From: a virus | IMG/VR virus record: IMGVR_UViG_3300025030_000138 | Span: 1 to 53,075 of that record | Strand: one strand, 5' to 3' | Length of the DNA: 53,075 bases | In this document: one piece after another, positions 1-7,403 of the stretch | How the letters are laid out: each line of letters starts with the position of its first letter | How positions within the stretch are numbered: the first letter of the stretch is position 1 | Notes under the pieces: generated by a model | Told to the model about the DNA's origin: nothing | Database searches by the model: none | What the model saw: the letters and a program-made list of their open reading frames with translations, nothing else | Made by a program: the position numbers and the translations under genes

Positions 1-48
1 GAGGCCTACGACAGCGCCTCGGTCGAGGCCTCCGGCAGCGCCTCGGTC
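1..48 (+). repeat. 24-bp tandem repeats, left-end portion
   Basis: Two 24-bp units encoding [E]-A-[YD/SG]-S-A-S-V, the same family as the 17 units at 52634-53041. The order of unit types differs from the last two units at the right end. Confidence 0.85.
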
Positions 49-180
49 GTGGCCTCCGCTCGGGTGACGGTCGTCCAGTGGCGCGGCTCCTGCTCGGTGC
101 GCGTGACCGAGCGAGCCGTGTGCGTGGACCGGAGCGGCGACGGGCCGCCCGTGGTGCGAGTCGCGGAGGTGGCGTCGTGA
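1..180 (+). CDS. Repeat-array protein, C-terminal part (continues from right end)
   Basis: Open from the first base in frame 1 to the stop at 178-180. It begins with two 8-residue repeats (E-A-Y-D-S-A-S-V and E-A-S-G-S-A-S-V) and ends in a non-repeat tail rich in Val and Arg. It is the 3' part of the gene that starts at 52283: base 82 corresponds to base 53075 and the frames agree, giving a protein of about 296 aa. The two repeats here are not the two seen at the right end, so the array ends are not identical. Function unknown. Confidence 0.8.
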   Translation, partial: EAYDSASVEASGSASVVASARVTVVQWRGSCSVRVTERAVCVDRSGDGPPVVRVAEVAS

Positions 181-219
181 GCCGCCGCACCCTCGGCGTC
201 ACCGTCACCCTCCCGGGCG

Positions 220-438
220 ATGCGGGCCCACTCCGAGGCCGTGCCCGACGAGCCCGCCGAGCCCGACGTGGGGATCCTCCGACCCTACGTGGAGGTGGAC
301 GGCCTGATCGTCCTCGCGGTCGGGTGGCCTGGGGAGATCGGCGTGGACGTGACCGGCGGGCTCTCCCGGCGGGAGGAGGAGCGGATCGTGGACAGGCTGG
401 CGACCGACGTTCTCGAGTCGGCGAGGAGCGCAAAGTGA
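220..438 (+). CDS. Small hypothetical acidic protein
   Basis: 72 aa. Central beta-like segment (V-D-G-L-I-V-L-A-V) followed by a charged helix. ATG at 220 is the only start after the preceding stop in this frame, but it has no Shine-Dalgarno sequence. A GTG at 177 overlaps the upstream stop as GTGA, the usual junction here, but is in another frame, so a frameshift or sequencing indel near 200-225 may have split the original N-terminus. Ends in GTGA overlap with the next gene. No family recognised. Confidence 0.6.
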   Translation: MRAHSEAVPDEPAEPDVGILRPYVEVDGLIVLAVGWPGEIGVDVTGGLSRREEERIVDRLATDVLESARSAK

Positions 439-614
439 ACCGCACCGAGACCTCCCGCCTCACCCCCACCGAGGCCGACGCCTGCGCCGCGGTGCTGGAG
501 TGGCGGACCGCCGTGGACGCGGACCCGCCGACCAACGGCGACATGATCCTCGCAGCGCTGGACCACCTCTCTCGGGCGGCCGATGCCCTCAATGCCGAAA
601 GGAGCAAGCCGTGA
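435..614 (+). CDS. Small hypothetical helical protein
   Basis: 59 aa, GTG start inside the stop of the upstream gene (GTGA), with GAGGAG about 9 bases upstream. Reads as two amphipathic helices (T-P-T-E-A-D-A-C-A-A-V-L-E-W and M-I-L-A-A-L-D-H-L). No family recognised; the short length and coupled position suggest an accessory early protein. Confidence 0.6.
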   Translation: MNRTETSRLTPTEADACAAVLEWRTAVDADPPTNGDMILAALDHLSRAADALNAERSKP

Positions 615-1108
615 GAATCGCCGCCAAGATGGACAAGGATCGGATGGTCGTCGCCGTCAGCCGTGGAGGAGACGGCGAGATCCCGATCGCCTCGTTCACG
701 TTCGACGTTGCCGCCGCCTTCGCCTCGCTCTCGGAGGTGGATCGCAAGTACGCCGTCGCGCTCGTGGCGATGGACGACGCGCTCTTCTCCGCCGTCCTCG
801 ATCGGCTCGCGTCGGAGTCGGAGTGCTGGGTCGGGACGGACGGGCTCAGCCGCGAGGCGTGGCTGCTCAAGATCGGCGCCGTTCACGAGGAGCGGGTCAA
901 AGCCGCGGAGGAGTACGCGAGCCGGACGCACGCGGAGGCGCTGGAGATCAAGAGCCACTGCCGCGACGTCGCCGAGGGGCTCCGCAACCACGCCCCCGAC
1001 CTGCCGCCCTGCTGCGTTCGTGCCGTCGCCGCGCTCAACGACGCCGGGTGGGGCGGCAAAGTGCTGCCGCCGCCGCACGCCCCGGACGCGAAGGAGGGCA
1101 CGCCGTGA
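611..1108 (+). CDS. Hypothetical protein, early operon
   Basis: 165 aa. GTG start overlaps the previous stop as GTGA, with AAGGAGCAAG just upstream. N-terminal beta strands (R-M-V-V-A-V-S and I-A-S-F-T-F-D-V), then a long helical region with Cys residues near positions 115 and 136-137. No family recognised. Translationally coupled on both sides. Confidence 0.65.
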   Translation: MRIAAKMDKDRMVVAVSRGGDGEIPIASFTFDVAAAFASLSEVDRKYAVALVAMDDALFSAVLDRLASESECWVGTDGLSREAWLLKIGAVHEERVKAAEEYASRTHAEALEIKSHCRDVAEGLRNHAPDLPPCCVRAVAALNDAGWGGKVLPPPHAPDAKEGTP

Positions 1109-1413
1109 CCTACGAGAACGCAGTCGCCCGGCTCCGCGGAGTCGGCACCACCGTCGAGACCGACTGGCCCCGGGCCGCATGCCAGCCTCCCTACCGACTC
1201 GCGCACCTGACGCTCGAGTTCCACCCCGAGGAAGCGATCGCCCGAGCCCGCGACCTGTTCGATCTGGCGATCGTGATCGGGGGCAACTTGACGCTGACCG
1301 AGTTCCGCGGCGTGGCGACGGTGGGCGTCTACGTCCGACGGCCGCTGACCGCCGAGGAGATCGAGGCAGCGCTGCCCCGTGCAGCGTCCGGCGCGGTCCC
1401 GGTGCTGGCGTGA
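1105..1413 (+). CDS. Small hypothetical protein
   Basis: 102 aa, GTG start in GTGA overlap with AAGGAGGGCACGCC upstream, a strong ribosome site. Predicted alternating helix and strand (A-I-V-I-G-G-N-L-T-L and V-A-T-V-G-V-Y-V). No family recognised. The next gene starts within its stop codon. Confidence 0.65.
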   Translation: MTYENAVARLRGVGTTVETDWPRAACQPPYRLAHLTLEFHPEEAIARARDLFDLAIVIGGNLTLTEFRGVATVGVYVRRPLTAEEIEAALPRAASGAVPVLA

Positions 1414-2126
1414 GCGCCAAGATCCTAGCCTGGCACTTCCTCCCGCCCGACGGCCGACTCGCCAACGGCGACGGCACCCTCGTCATCGCCGGCAAGACGT
1501 ACCGGGTCGAGCCGCCGATCGAGTGCTGCTCGCGCGGCCTGCACTACAGCGTGCGTCCGCTGGACGCGCTCCAGCACGCCCCGGGGCCGATCGTCTGCCG
1601 GGTCGAGTGCAGCGGCACGATCGACGCGCAGGACGACAAGGGCGCGTGCTCGGTGCGGCGCGTGCTCTGGCTCGCGGACGCCACGGTGCCGTTGCGGCTG
1701 TTCGCGTGCTGGTGTGCGGAGCAGGCGCTCAACGCTGAACACGCGGCGGGGCGAGAGCCGGACTCGCGGTCGTGGAACGCAATCGCCGTTGCCCGCCTGT
1801 TCGCGGAGGGCAAGGCCAGCATTCAGGATCTGGCCGCCGCGTGGGCCGCCGCGAGGGCCGCCGCGAGGGCCGCCGCGAGGGACGCCGCGTGGGCCGCCGC
1901 GTGGGCCGCCGCGTGGGACGCCGCGAGGGACGCCGCGTGGGCCGCCGCGTGGGACGCCGCGAGGGCCGCCGCGTGGGACGCCGCGAGGGCCGCCGCGAGG
2001 GCCGCCGCGTGGGACGCCGCGTGGGCCGCCGCGAGGGCCGCCGCGAGGGACGCACAGAACGCCAGGCTCGAGGAAGTGCTCCTCGCGCTCGCCCCGGAGA
2101 AGCGCAGCAAGAGGAGGACGGCGTGA
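1410..2126 (+). CDS. Repeat protein with N-terminal DUF7666-like domain and Ala-rich tetrapeptide array
   Basis: 238 aa. Residues 1-115 resemble the phage family often labelled DUF7666, with the hallmark C-x-R-G-L-H (C-C-S-R-G-L-H) and a following R-V-E-x-x-G and R-R-V block. The same blocks occur in the gene at 52283, so the two are paralogues. Residues about 142-213 are 18 tandem tetrapeptides [A/D]-A-A-[W/R], expected to form a continuous helix with Trp or Arg every fourth residue. A short charged tail follows. GTG start overlaps the upstream stop. Function unknown; assignment to the family is by eye. Confidence 0.75.
   Translation: MSAKILAWHFLPPDGRLANGDGTLVIAGKTYRVEPPIECCSRGLHYSVRPLDALQHAPGPIVCRVECSGTIDAQDDKGACSVRRVLWLADATVPLRLFACWCAEQALNAEHAAGREPDSRSWNAIAVARLFAEGKASIQDLAAAWAAARAAARAAARDAAWAAAWAAAWDAARDAAWAAAWDAARAAAWDAARAAARAAAWDAAWAAARAAARDAQNARLEEVLLALAPEKRSKRRTA
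1833..2048 (+). repeat. 18 tandem 12-bp repeats, [A/D]AA[W/R]
   Basis: Eighteen in-frame 12-bp units, each [gcc or gac]-gcc-gcg-[tgg or agg]. Only the first and last codons vary, each between two states, so each unit is one of four types. The array ends at base 2048 where the tail begins with GAC GCA CAG. Confidence 0.9.
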
Positions 2127-2617
2127 GGCCCTGCGAGGTCTGCGGAGACAGCGAGACGGTCGGACTCGTCGGCCGCCCCTGCCCCGCCCCCGGCTGCACC
2201 CGCGGCCAGGTCCAGGCGGTGGTGCCGCAGACGGCGGAGAGGGAGGCCGACCGCCTCCGCGCCGCCGTGACCCGCTGCCCCCGCTGCGGCGGTGCTGAGA
2301 GAGAGGCCGAGTTGCAGGCCTCGATCTGCGACTGGGGCGACCGCGCCGCCCGGGCCGAGGAGCGGGCTCTCGCCGCCGAGCAGGAGCGGGACCAGTGGCG
2401 GGCAAGGGCGGGGGTGCTGGAGGCCGAGCGCGACGAGGAGCGGCAGCACCGCGCCGTGCTCGGCGGGGAACTCGGGCGCGTGAGCCGGTCGGCCGAAGAG
2501 GTGCGCCTCCTGCTTGAGGCCACGATCGGTGAGCGCGACGAAGCCCGGCGGCACCTGTCGCCGCCCTGCGACGACGACACCAACGGCGCGCGGCTCGTGC
2601 GCGAAGGGGAGGGGTGA
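2123..2617 (+). CDS. Zinc-ribbon plus coiled-coil hypothetical protein
   Basis: 164 aa, GTG start in GTGA overlap. N-terminal C-x-x-C (C-E-V-C-G) and C-P-A-P-G-C, then C-P-R-C-G near residue 53, together a likely zinc ribbon. The rest is a long charged helix (E-R-A-L-A-A-E-Q-E-R-D pattern) typical of a coiled coil. Similar Cys-plus-coiled-coil proteins recur in this operon (8502, 10566). Function unknown. Confidence 0.65.
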   Translation: MRPCEVCGDSETVGLVGRPCPAPGCTRGQVQAVVPQTAEREADRLRAAVTRCPRCGGAEREAELQASICDWGDRAARAEERALAAEQERDQWRARAGVLEAERDEERQHRAVLGGELGRVSRSAEEVRLLLEATIGERDEARRHLSPPCDDDTNGARLVREGEG

Positions 2618-2811
2618 TGGAGGAGACGATCAAGGACAAGTTCGGGGACAAGACGACCCTTGGACGCTGTGGCTACGTCGTCAGCATGACCGTGAGCGAT
2701 CGCGTGAGCGGAACGGTTGCGCATGCGTCCTACTCCGCAGCCCAGGCCCGCCGCCTCGCCGCCGCACTGCTCCGCGCCGCAGACGAGGCGGAGAAGGGGG
2801 CGCGAAAGTGA
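2617..2811 (+). CDS. Small hypothetical protein
   Basis: 64 aa. ATG at 2617 overlaps the previous stop (TGATG) and has a GGGGAGGGG ribosome site; a GTG one codon earlier (2614) would make GTGA and is equally possible. Starts with beta strands (Y-V-V-S-M-T-V), then an Ala/Arg-rich helix. No family recognised. Confidence 0.6.
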   Translation: MEETIKDKFGDKTTLGRCGYVVSMTVSDRVSGTVAHASYSAAQARRLAAALLRAADEAEKGARK

Positions 2812-2978
2812 CCCACCTCCTCCTCGCCCCCTTCCGCTTCCTGGCCCTGCTCGCCCACGCGCTCGGCTGCACCGCCTGCCGCGGTGACTACTGCTGCCCG
2901 GTGGCGCGGCGCCGCGGGCTCGTGGCGGCGAACCGGCCGTGGGACGTGAGGGCTCGGGGGACGTTGGACAGGTTCTAG
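2808..2978 (+). CDS. Small Cys-containing protein with hydrophobic N-terminus
   Basis: 56 aa, GTG start in GTGA overlap. Residues 3-18 are hydrophobic (L-L-L-A-P-F-R-F-L-A-L-L-A), followed by C-T-A-C and a C-C pair (four Cys). It could be a tiny zinc-binding protein or a small membrane-associated protein. No family recognised. Confidence 0.5.
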   Translation: MTHLLLAPFRFLALLAHALGCTACRGDYCCPVARRRGLVAANRPWDVRARGTLDRF

Positions 2979-2998
2979 ACGTAGGACCGGAGGCACCC

Positions 2999-3967
2999 AT
3001 GGAACTCCTGACGATCTCTCGACTCAAGGCCGCGCGCTCCTGCCAGCGGCTCCACCAACTCTCCTACGTGGACGGCTACCGGCCGGCGAAGGATGCAGAC
3101 ACCCTGCGCTTCGGCACGCTGATCCACCGTGGCCTGGAGGCGTGGTGGCGCGGGGCCGGGGACCAGCGCCTCGACGCGGCCCTCGGCGCGCTGGAGGGCG
3201 AGGCCGATCCGTTCGAGCTCGCCAAGGCTCAGGTGCTCCTGACCGGCTACCACGTCCGATGGAGCGCCGAGGTGATCGAGACGCTCGGGGTCGAGATCGA
3301 GTTCAGGGCGCCGCTGATCAACCCGGAGAGCCACGCCCCGTCCCGCACCTACGAACTCGGCGGGAAGATCGACGCCCTCGCCCGACTCGCCGACGGCCGC
3401 GTTGCCGTAGTCGAGCACAAGACCAGCGCCGAGGACATCTCGCCCGGCTCGGACTACTGGAAGCGCCTGCGCATGGACGGGCAGGTGTCGATCTACTTCG
3501 ACGGTGCGAAGTCGCTCGGGCATGACGTGGAGGTGTGCCTCTACGACGTGATCGGCAAGCCGGGGCAGAAGCCGCTGAAGGCGACGCCGACCGAGAGCCG
3601 CAAGTACACGAAGGACGGGCGGCTCTACGCCGCTCAGAGAGACTGCGACGAAACGCCCGAGGGCTACCGGGCGCGACTGACGGAGGCCGTGGCCGCCGAC
3701 CCCGCCGGCTACTACGCCCGCGGCGAGGTCGTGCGGCTGGAGGCGGACCTCGAGGACGCGCGGTTCGACGTGTGGCAGACGGCGGACCAGATCCGGCAGG
3801 CCCGCAACGCCGGCCACGCGCCGCGGAACCCGGGGGCGTGCTTCTCCTACGGGCGGCTCTGCGCGTTCTTCGCGGTGTGCAGCCGCGAGGCTTCGGTCGA
3901 GGACCCGACGCTGTATCGCAAGCTGACGGTGGTGCATGAGGAGCTTTCGCAGCAGGCCGCCCCGTGA
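2999..3967 (+). CDS. PD-(D/E)XK nuclease, RecB/Cas4-like with Fe-S Cys set
   Basis: 322 aa. Core nuclease residues are visible: H43, G-G-K-I-D125, V-V-E139-H-K141 and Q162-V-S-I-Y, the PDDEXK_1/RecB-family order. C15 in S-R-L-K-A-A-R-S-C plus C281, C288 and C294 match the four-Cys iron-sulfur arrangement of Cas4/AddB-type nucleases. ATG at 2999 has GGAGG upstream and a 20-base leader after the previous stop, so this opens a new block. It precedes a Sak4-like ATPase and an SSB-like protein, so a role as the resecting exonuclease of a recombination module is likely (inference). Confidence 0.85.
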   Translation: MELLTISRLKAARSCQRLHQLSYVDGYRPAKDADTLRFGTLIHRGLEAWWRGAGDQRLDAALGALEGEADPFELAKAQVLLTGYHVRWSAEVIETLGVEIEFRAPLINPESHAPSRTYELGGKIDALARLADGRVAVVEHKTSAEDISPGSDYWKRLRMDGQVSIYFDGAKSLGHDVEVCLYDVIGKPGQKPLKATPTESRKYTKDGRLYAAQRDCDETPEGYRARLTEAVAADPAGYYARGEVVRLEADLEDARFDVWQTADQIRQARNAGHAPRNPGACFSYGRLCAFFAVCSREASVEDPTLYRKLTVVHEELSQQAAP

Positions 3968-5121
3968 GCCGCCACCGCAGTTACCAGGGCGTCTCTGACG
4001 CGGAAGTCGCAATCGCTTCCGGCGATATCGACGGCGCGATCGAGGCTCTGGAACGAATGAAGGCAGAGAGTGACTGCGAATCGCACCATGATCTCCGCGC
4101 TGAGATCACAAGCGCGCTCCAGGGCCGCCCAGAAGACACCGCAACCCCACCCGTAGCACAGTCGAAAGAGGACCCAGCCATGTCGCAGAAAGCCGCAGCA
4201 CCGCCCCGCATGACCCTCGCGTCGGTGACGAGCGGGCGTCAGCGCGAGCCCATGTCGCTCCTGGTGTACGGCGTGGAGAAGATCGGGAAGAGCACGTTCG
4301 CCAGCGAGGCCCCGGCGCCGATCTTCCTCGACGCAGAGAAGGGCACCGAGGAGATCGACGTGGCCCGGTTCCCCACGCCGGAGACGTGGGAGGACGTGAT
4401 CGAGGCCGTGCGCACGCTGATCGCTGGCGAGCACCCCTACCGGACGCTGGTGATCGACACCCTCGACTGGATCGAGCCGCTGCTGTGGGCGTCGATTTGC
4501 AAGCGCGACGGCTTCGCCACCGTGGAGGCATACGGCTACGGCAAGGGCTACGCCACGGCGCTGGATGAGTGGCGGGTGCTCCTCGCCGCGTTGGAGCGCC
4601 TGCGCACGCTCAAGCGCATGAACGTGATCCTGCTCGCGCACTCCTGGATCAAGAGCTTCAAGAACCCGGAGGGCCTCGACTTCGACCGCTACGAGCTCAA
4701 GCTCCACCCGAAGGCGGGCGGGCTGATCAAGGAGTGGCCGAAGGCCGTGCTGTTCGCCAACCACGAGACGATCGCCACGGAGGAGAAGAAGACCAAGCGC
4801 GTGCGCGGTGTCTCCACCGGGGCGCGGCTGATCTACACGAACCGCACCGCGGCCTACGACGCTGGCAACCGCTACAACCTGCCCGACTCCCTGCCGCTGG
4901 AGTGGGCGGAGTTCGCCGCCGCCGTCGAGGCCGGGCAGAGCGCCGACCCGAAGATCCTCGCGGACGAGATCACCCGCAAGGCGAAGGAGTGCGGCGGCGA
5001 GGTCGAGAAGCAGACGCTGGAGAGCCTGACGCGGGTCGGCTCCGACGCGGTGAAGCTGGCGAAGCTCAACAGCTGGATCAACTCGAAGCACAGCGCGGCC
5101 ACCGCGCAGAAGGAAGGGTAG
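3964..5121 (+). CDS. Sak4-like RecA-fold ATPase (AAA_24)
   Basis: 385 aa from GTG 3964 (GTGA overlap). Walker A is G-V-E-K-I-G-K-S at residues 103-110 and Walker B is T-L-V-I-D-T-L-D, the pattern of phage single-strand annealing/recombinase ATPases of the Sak4 group. An in-frame ATG at 4180 with AAAGAGGA seven bases upstream gives the usual short Sak4 form (313 aa). The extra N-terminal 72 residues are acidic and Ala-rich and look like an added segment, so two products are possible. Lies between the nuclease and the SSB-like gene. Confidence 0.82.
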   Translation: MSRHRSYQGVSDAEVAIASGDIDGAIEALERMKAESDCESHHDLRAEITSALQGRPEDTATPPVAQSKEDPAMSQKAAAPPRMTLASVTSGRQREPMSLLVYGVEKIGKSTFASEAPAPIFLDAEKGTEEIDVARFPTPETWEDVIEAVRTLIAGEHPYRTLVIDTLDWIEPLLWASICKRDGFATVEAYGYGKGYATALDEWRVLLAALERLRTLKRMNVILLAHSWIKSFKNPEGLDFDRYELKLHPKAGGLIKEWPKAVLFANHETIATEEKKTKRVRGVSTGARLIYTNRTAAYDAGNRYNLPDSLPLEWAEFAAAVEAGQSADPKILADEITRKAKECGGEVEKQTLESLTRVGSDAVKLAKLNSWINSKHSAATAQKEG

Positions 5122-5123
5122 CC

Positions 5124-5627
5124 ATGATCACCGAAGGCAAGCATCGCGCGAAGGCGAAGGAGTGGGCACTCGGCGAGACGGGCACGAACAAGGAGCAGAT
5201 CGGGATCTGCTTCGACCTGCTCGACCTCCCCGGCGAGGAGATCACCTACTACGGATTCTTCACGGAGAAGGGGCTCCCGATCACCGTCAAGGCCATGCGC
5301 GCCTGCGGCTGGCAGGGCGCGGACCTGACCGACCTCACCGGCCTCGACTCCAACGAGGTGACGCTCGTCATCGAGGAGGAGGAGTACCCGCCCGGCTCTG
5401 ACGAGTTCGCCATGAAGGTGAAGTGGGTGAACAGCGGCGGCGGCCTCGTCATGAACAAGACGCTGGACGAGGGCGGGGTCAAGAGCTTCGCCGCGCGCAT
5501 GCTCGGGGCGATCCTCGCCCTCGACCCGAGCTCGGCGGCGAAGCACGCGGCAGCGAAGAGGCAGCAGCCCCGCCCCTCGCAGCTCGACGGCCCGCCGCAC
5601 GACGACTCCGACGCCCCGCCGTTCTAG
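5124..5627 (+). CDS. SSB-like single-stranded DNA-binding protein
   Basis: 167 aa. A beta-rich body (residues 1-120) is followed by a polar linker and an acidic tail ending D-D-S-D-A-P-P-F, the hallmark of SSB C-terminal tips (D-D-x-x-P-F) that recruit partners. The body is not an obvious classical OB-fold, so the call rests on the tail and on position two bases after the Sak4-like gene. ATG 5124 has AGGAAGGG upstream. Probably acts with the nuclease and ATPase in recombination. Confidence 0.65.
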   Translation: MITEGKHRAKAKEWALGETGTNKEQIGICFDLLDLPGEEITYYGFFTEKGLPITVKAMRACGWQGADLTDLTGLDSNEVTLVIEEEEYPPGSDEFAMKVKWVNSGGGLVMNKTLDEGGVKSFAARMLGAILALDPSSAAKHAAAKRQQPRPSQLDGPPHDDSDAPPF

Positions 5628-5685
5628 CTAACCCACCACCCCGGCCCGCGAGCCGAGGTGGTCCACACGCAACGCAGGAGGAAGC

Positions 5686-6039
5686 ATGACCAACGAAGAG
5701 ATCGCCCGCGTCTGCCACGAAGCGAACCGCGCCTACTGTCTCGTCCTCGGCGACACCTCGCAGCTGCCGTGGGACGAGGCCCCGGAGTGGGCGCGCCGGA
5801 GCGCGATCGTCGGCGTGGGCTTCCACGCGGAGGGCAAGGCACACGGAATCACGCTGCGGCCCTCCGCCTCCCACGAGTCGTGGCTCGAGGAGAAGCGCCG
5901 CGAGGGTTGGAAGCACGGCCCGACGAAGAACCCGGAGACGAAGGAGCACCCCTGCTTCGTGCCGTACTCCGACCTCCCGCCGGAGCAGAAGCTCAAGGAC
6001 GCGCTCTTCGTGGCGATCTGCGGCGCGCTGCTGCCCTGA
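5686..6039 (+). CDS. RyR-domain protein
   Basis: 117 aa, one domain. The C-terminal half matches the RyR domain consensus: H-E-S-W-L-x-x-K-R-x-x-G-W, then H-P-C-F-V-P-Y-x-x-L-P-P-E-Q-K-x-K-D. The N-terminal half (I-A-R-V-C-H-E-A-N-R-A-Y-C) is the usual extension in bacterial and phage versions. ATG 5686 follows a strong CAGGAGG site and a 58-base spacer. RyR domains in prokaryotes are predicted ligand-binding modules, often in nucleotide-signalling conflict systems (family knowledge); the function here is not known. Confidence 0.85.
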   Translation: MTNEEIARVCHEANRAYCLVLGDTSQLPWDEAPEWARRSAIVGVGFHAEGKAHGITLRPSASHESWLEEKRREGWKHGPTKNPETKEHPCFVPYSDLPPEQKLKDALFVAICGALLP

Positions 6040-6053
6040 CCCCTTCACCCTTG

Positions 6054-6100
6054 CCGCGCCCGGGACCTGGGCACTCCCCCTGTCTCGGTTCCGGGCGCGG
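6054..6100 (+). promoter_or_regulatory. Inverted repeat after the RyR gene
   Basis: Perfect 10-bp arms CCGCGCCCGG (6054-6063) and CCGGGCGCGG (6091-6100) with a 27-base loop, between the RyR gene stop and the next start. No U-tract, so it may be a transcript-end stabiliser or an attenuator rather than a classical terminator. Confidence 0.5.
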
Positions 6101-6127
6101 TGCAGCACCAAGCAGCAGAGGAGACGC

Positions 6128-6196
6128 ATGGGAGCCAAGACCGGCAGCGAGATCATGCCGTGCCCGCGACACGGGATGAAGGGGGCGGCCAAGTGA
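6128..6196 (+). CDS. Micro-protein, 22 aa
   Basis: 22 codons from ATG 6128, reading M-G-A-K-T-G-S-E-I-M-P-C-P-R-H-G-M-K-G-A-A-K. A strong AGAGGAG site sits upstream and the stop overlaps the next gene's GTG (GTGA), so it is translated or acts as a leader peptide that couples the next gene. C-P-R-H-G resembles a metal-binding turn. No family recognised. Confidence 0.5.
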   Translation: MGAKTGSEIMPCPRHGMKGAAK

Positions 6197-6480
6197 CCAC
6201 GATCCAGCGCCGCAAGTTGATCCGCCACCTCCGCGTCACGCTGCGGAAGTTCGAGAGGGCGGCGGGGAAGGCGCGGCCCGCACGACACGAGGAGGCAGAG
6301 GCGGTGCTTGAGATCGCCCGCGCCGCTCGGGGCCTGCGCGATTCGCACGCAGCCGACAGCGCTGGGGCTACGTTCGCCGCCTCGTTCCTCGTCGCCGCCA
6401 AGGGCTTGGACGCAGCCGAGTTCTACAGGCGCGAACGGGATCTGCTCGACCTCGCGGAGATCCTCGGGGCGCTGCGATGA
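6193..6480 (+). CDS. Small helical hypothetical protein
   Basis: 95 aa, GTG start in GTGA overlap with the micro-gene at 6128. All-helical and highly charged (R-R-K-L-I-R-H-L-R-V-T-L-R-K-F-E then E-E-A-E-A-V-L-E). No family recognised. The next gene starts inside its stop codon (ATGA). Confidence 0.6.
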   Translation: MTTIQRRKLIRHLRVTLRKFERAAGKARPARHEEAEAVLEIARAARGLRDSHAADSAGATFAASFLVAAKGLDAAEFYRRERDLLDLAEILGALR

Positions 6481-7400
6481 CCACTGACCCCCGCCACGCC
6501 CTGGACCTCGCCCCGCTGGGGGTCGAGTACGAGTTGGAGCGCCCCAGCCCCGGCCACCGCCACGGGTCCGCCCCCTGCGGCTGGTGCGGCGTCGACGGTG
6601 ACGTGACCTGCGACGCCGCCTGCCCGGCCCCGGCAGGCTACGTGCGGCAGCCCCACCCCTGCCCCGCGGACGGCTGCTTGGTCGGGCACGGCGAGGACCG
6701 CGCCGAGCCGCTGACGGGGGCGCGCAAGACGGAGCGGTGCAACTACCTGTGCGGCCCGCACCTGTCTCGCTGCACCAGGCTGCGCACTCCGATCGGCGGG
6801 GGCCACCGCCTGCCGTGCCGCTGCGAGAGGTGCCCAGAGCCGATGCGCTGCGGCGCCCCTGTCGATGGCGTGCCGGGCGGGTGCTGGCTGGAGATGCCGT
6901 GTCCAGGGCACCCGGCGCCGCCCGACGAGCCCCGCAAGCAGCACTCGCAGACGTTCGCGGTGGGTGGCGTGGACGAGGTGGCGCCTGTGATCGTCGCCGT
7001 GGACCTCGCCACCGACTGCGACGCGGACCACTCGGGGATGGCTGCCAAGCCCGACGCCTTCGACTGGAACAACAGAGCGCACCGCCTCGCCCGCGAGGCC
7101 ACATGGCTCGACGCTAACCCGGGGTCGCCGGAAGCTGAGCGGTGCGTATGCGGAGAGCAGTGGTGCCGACACGGCGTATCCCATGAAACGGGACGCCTCG
7201 CGTGCGCGAAGTTGGACTGCCCGTGCGAGTCGTTCACCCCTGCCCCTCCGCACCCGACACTGTTCGACCCCCTCCGCGGCCCGGGGCGGTGCGCGGTGTG
7301 CGGATACGACCTGCGCACGGACAAGCACGCGGACGGGCTGCACTGCACGGCCCACGGCGAGGTTGCACGGCTGCGAGCGGAGAAGGCGAGGATCGCGTGA
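6477..7400 (+). CDS. Large Cys/His-rich protein (multiple zinc ribbons)
   Basis: 307 aa, ATG in ATGA overlap. More than twenty Cys residues in C-x-x-C type pairs: C-G-W-C-G, C-N-Y-L-C, C-R-C-E-R-C, C-V-C-G, C-P-C and C-A-V-C-G-Y-D. It appears assembled from several zinc-ribbon modules separated by Pro-rich linkers. The last residues L-R-A-E-K-A-R-I-A are repeated at the end of the next gene. Function unknown. Confidence 0.65.
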   Translation: MTTDPRHALDLAPLGVEYELERPSPGHRHGSAPCGWCGVDGDVTCDAACPAPAGYVRQPHPCPADGCLVGHGEDRAEPLTGARKTERCNYLCGPHLSRCTRLRTPIGGGHRLPCRCERCPEPMRCGAPVDGVPGGCWLEMPCPGHPAPPDEPRKQHSQTFAVGGVDEVAPVIVAVDLATDCDADHSGMAAKPDAFDWNNRAHRLAREATWLDANPGSPEAERCVCGEQWCRHGVSHETGRLACAKLDCPCESFTPAPPHPTLFDPLRGPGRCAVCGYDLRTDKHADGLHCTAHGEVARLRAEKARIA

Positions 7401-7403
7401 GCG
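7377..7403 (+). repeat. Gene-junction repeat type A, copy 1
   Basis: 27-bp sequence containing GAGAAGGCGAGGATCGCG and the GTGA stop/start overlap. It is repeated exactly at 7703-7729, across two consecutive gene junctions, and includes the ribosome site of the following gene. Confidence 0.7.

Noticed and set aside
1833-2048. Alternative reading of the 12-bp array as a Gly-Arg-Arg repeat protein
   Set aside because: The Ala/Asp-Ala-Ala-Trp/Arg frame links to a conserved N-terminal domain and a coupled start; the other frames do not.
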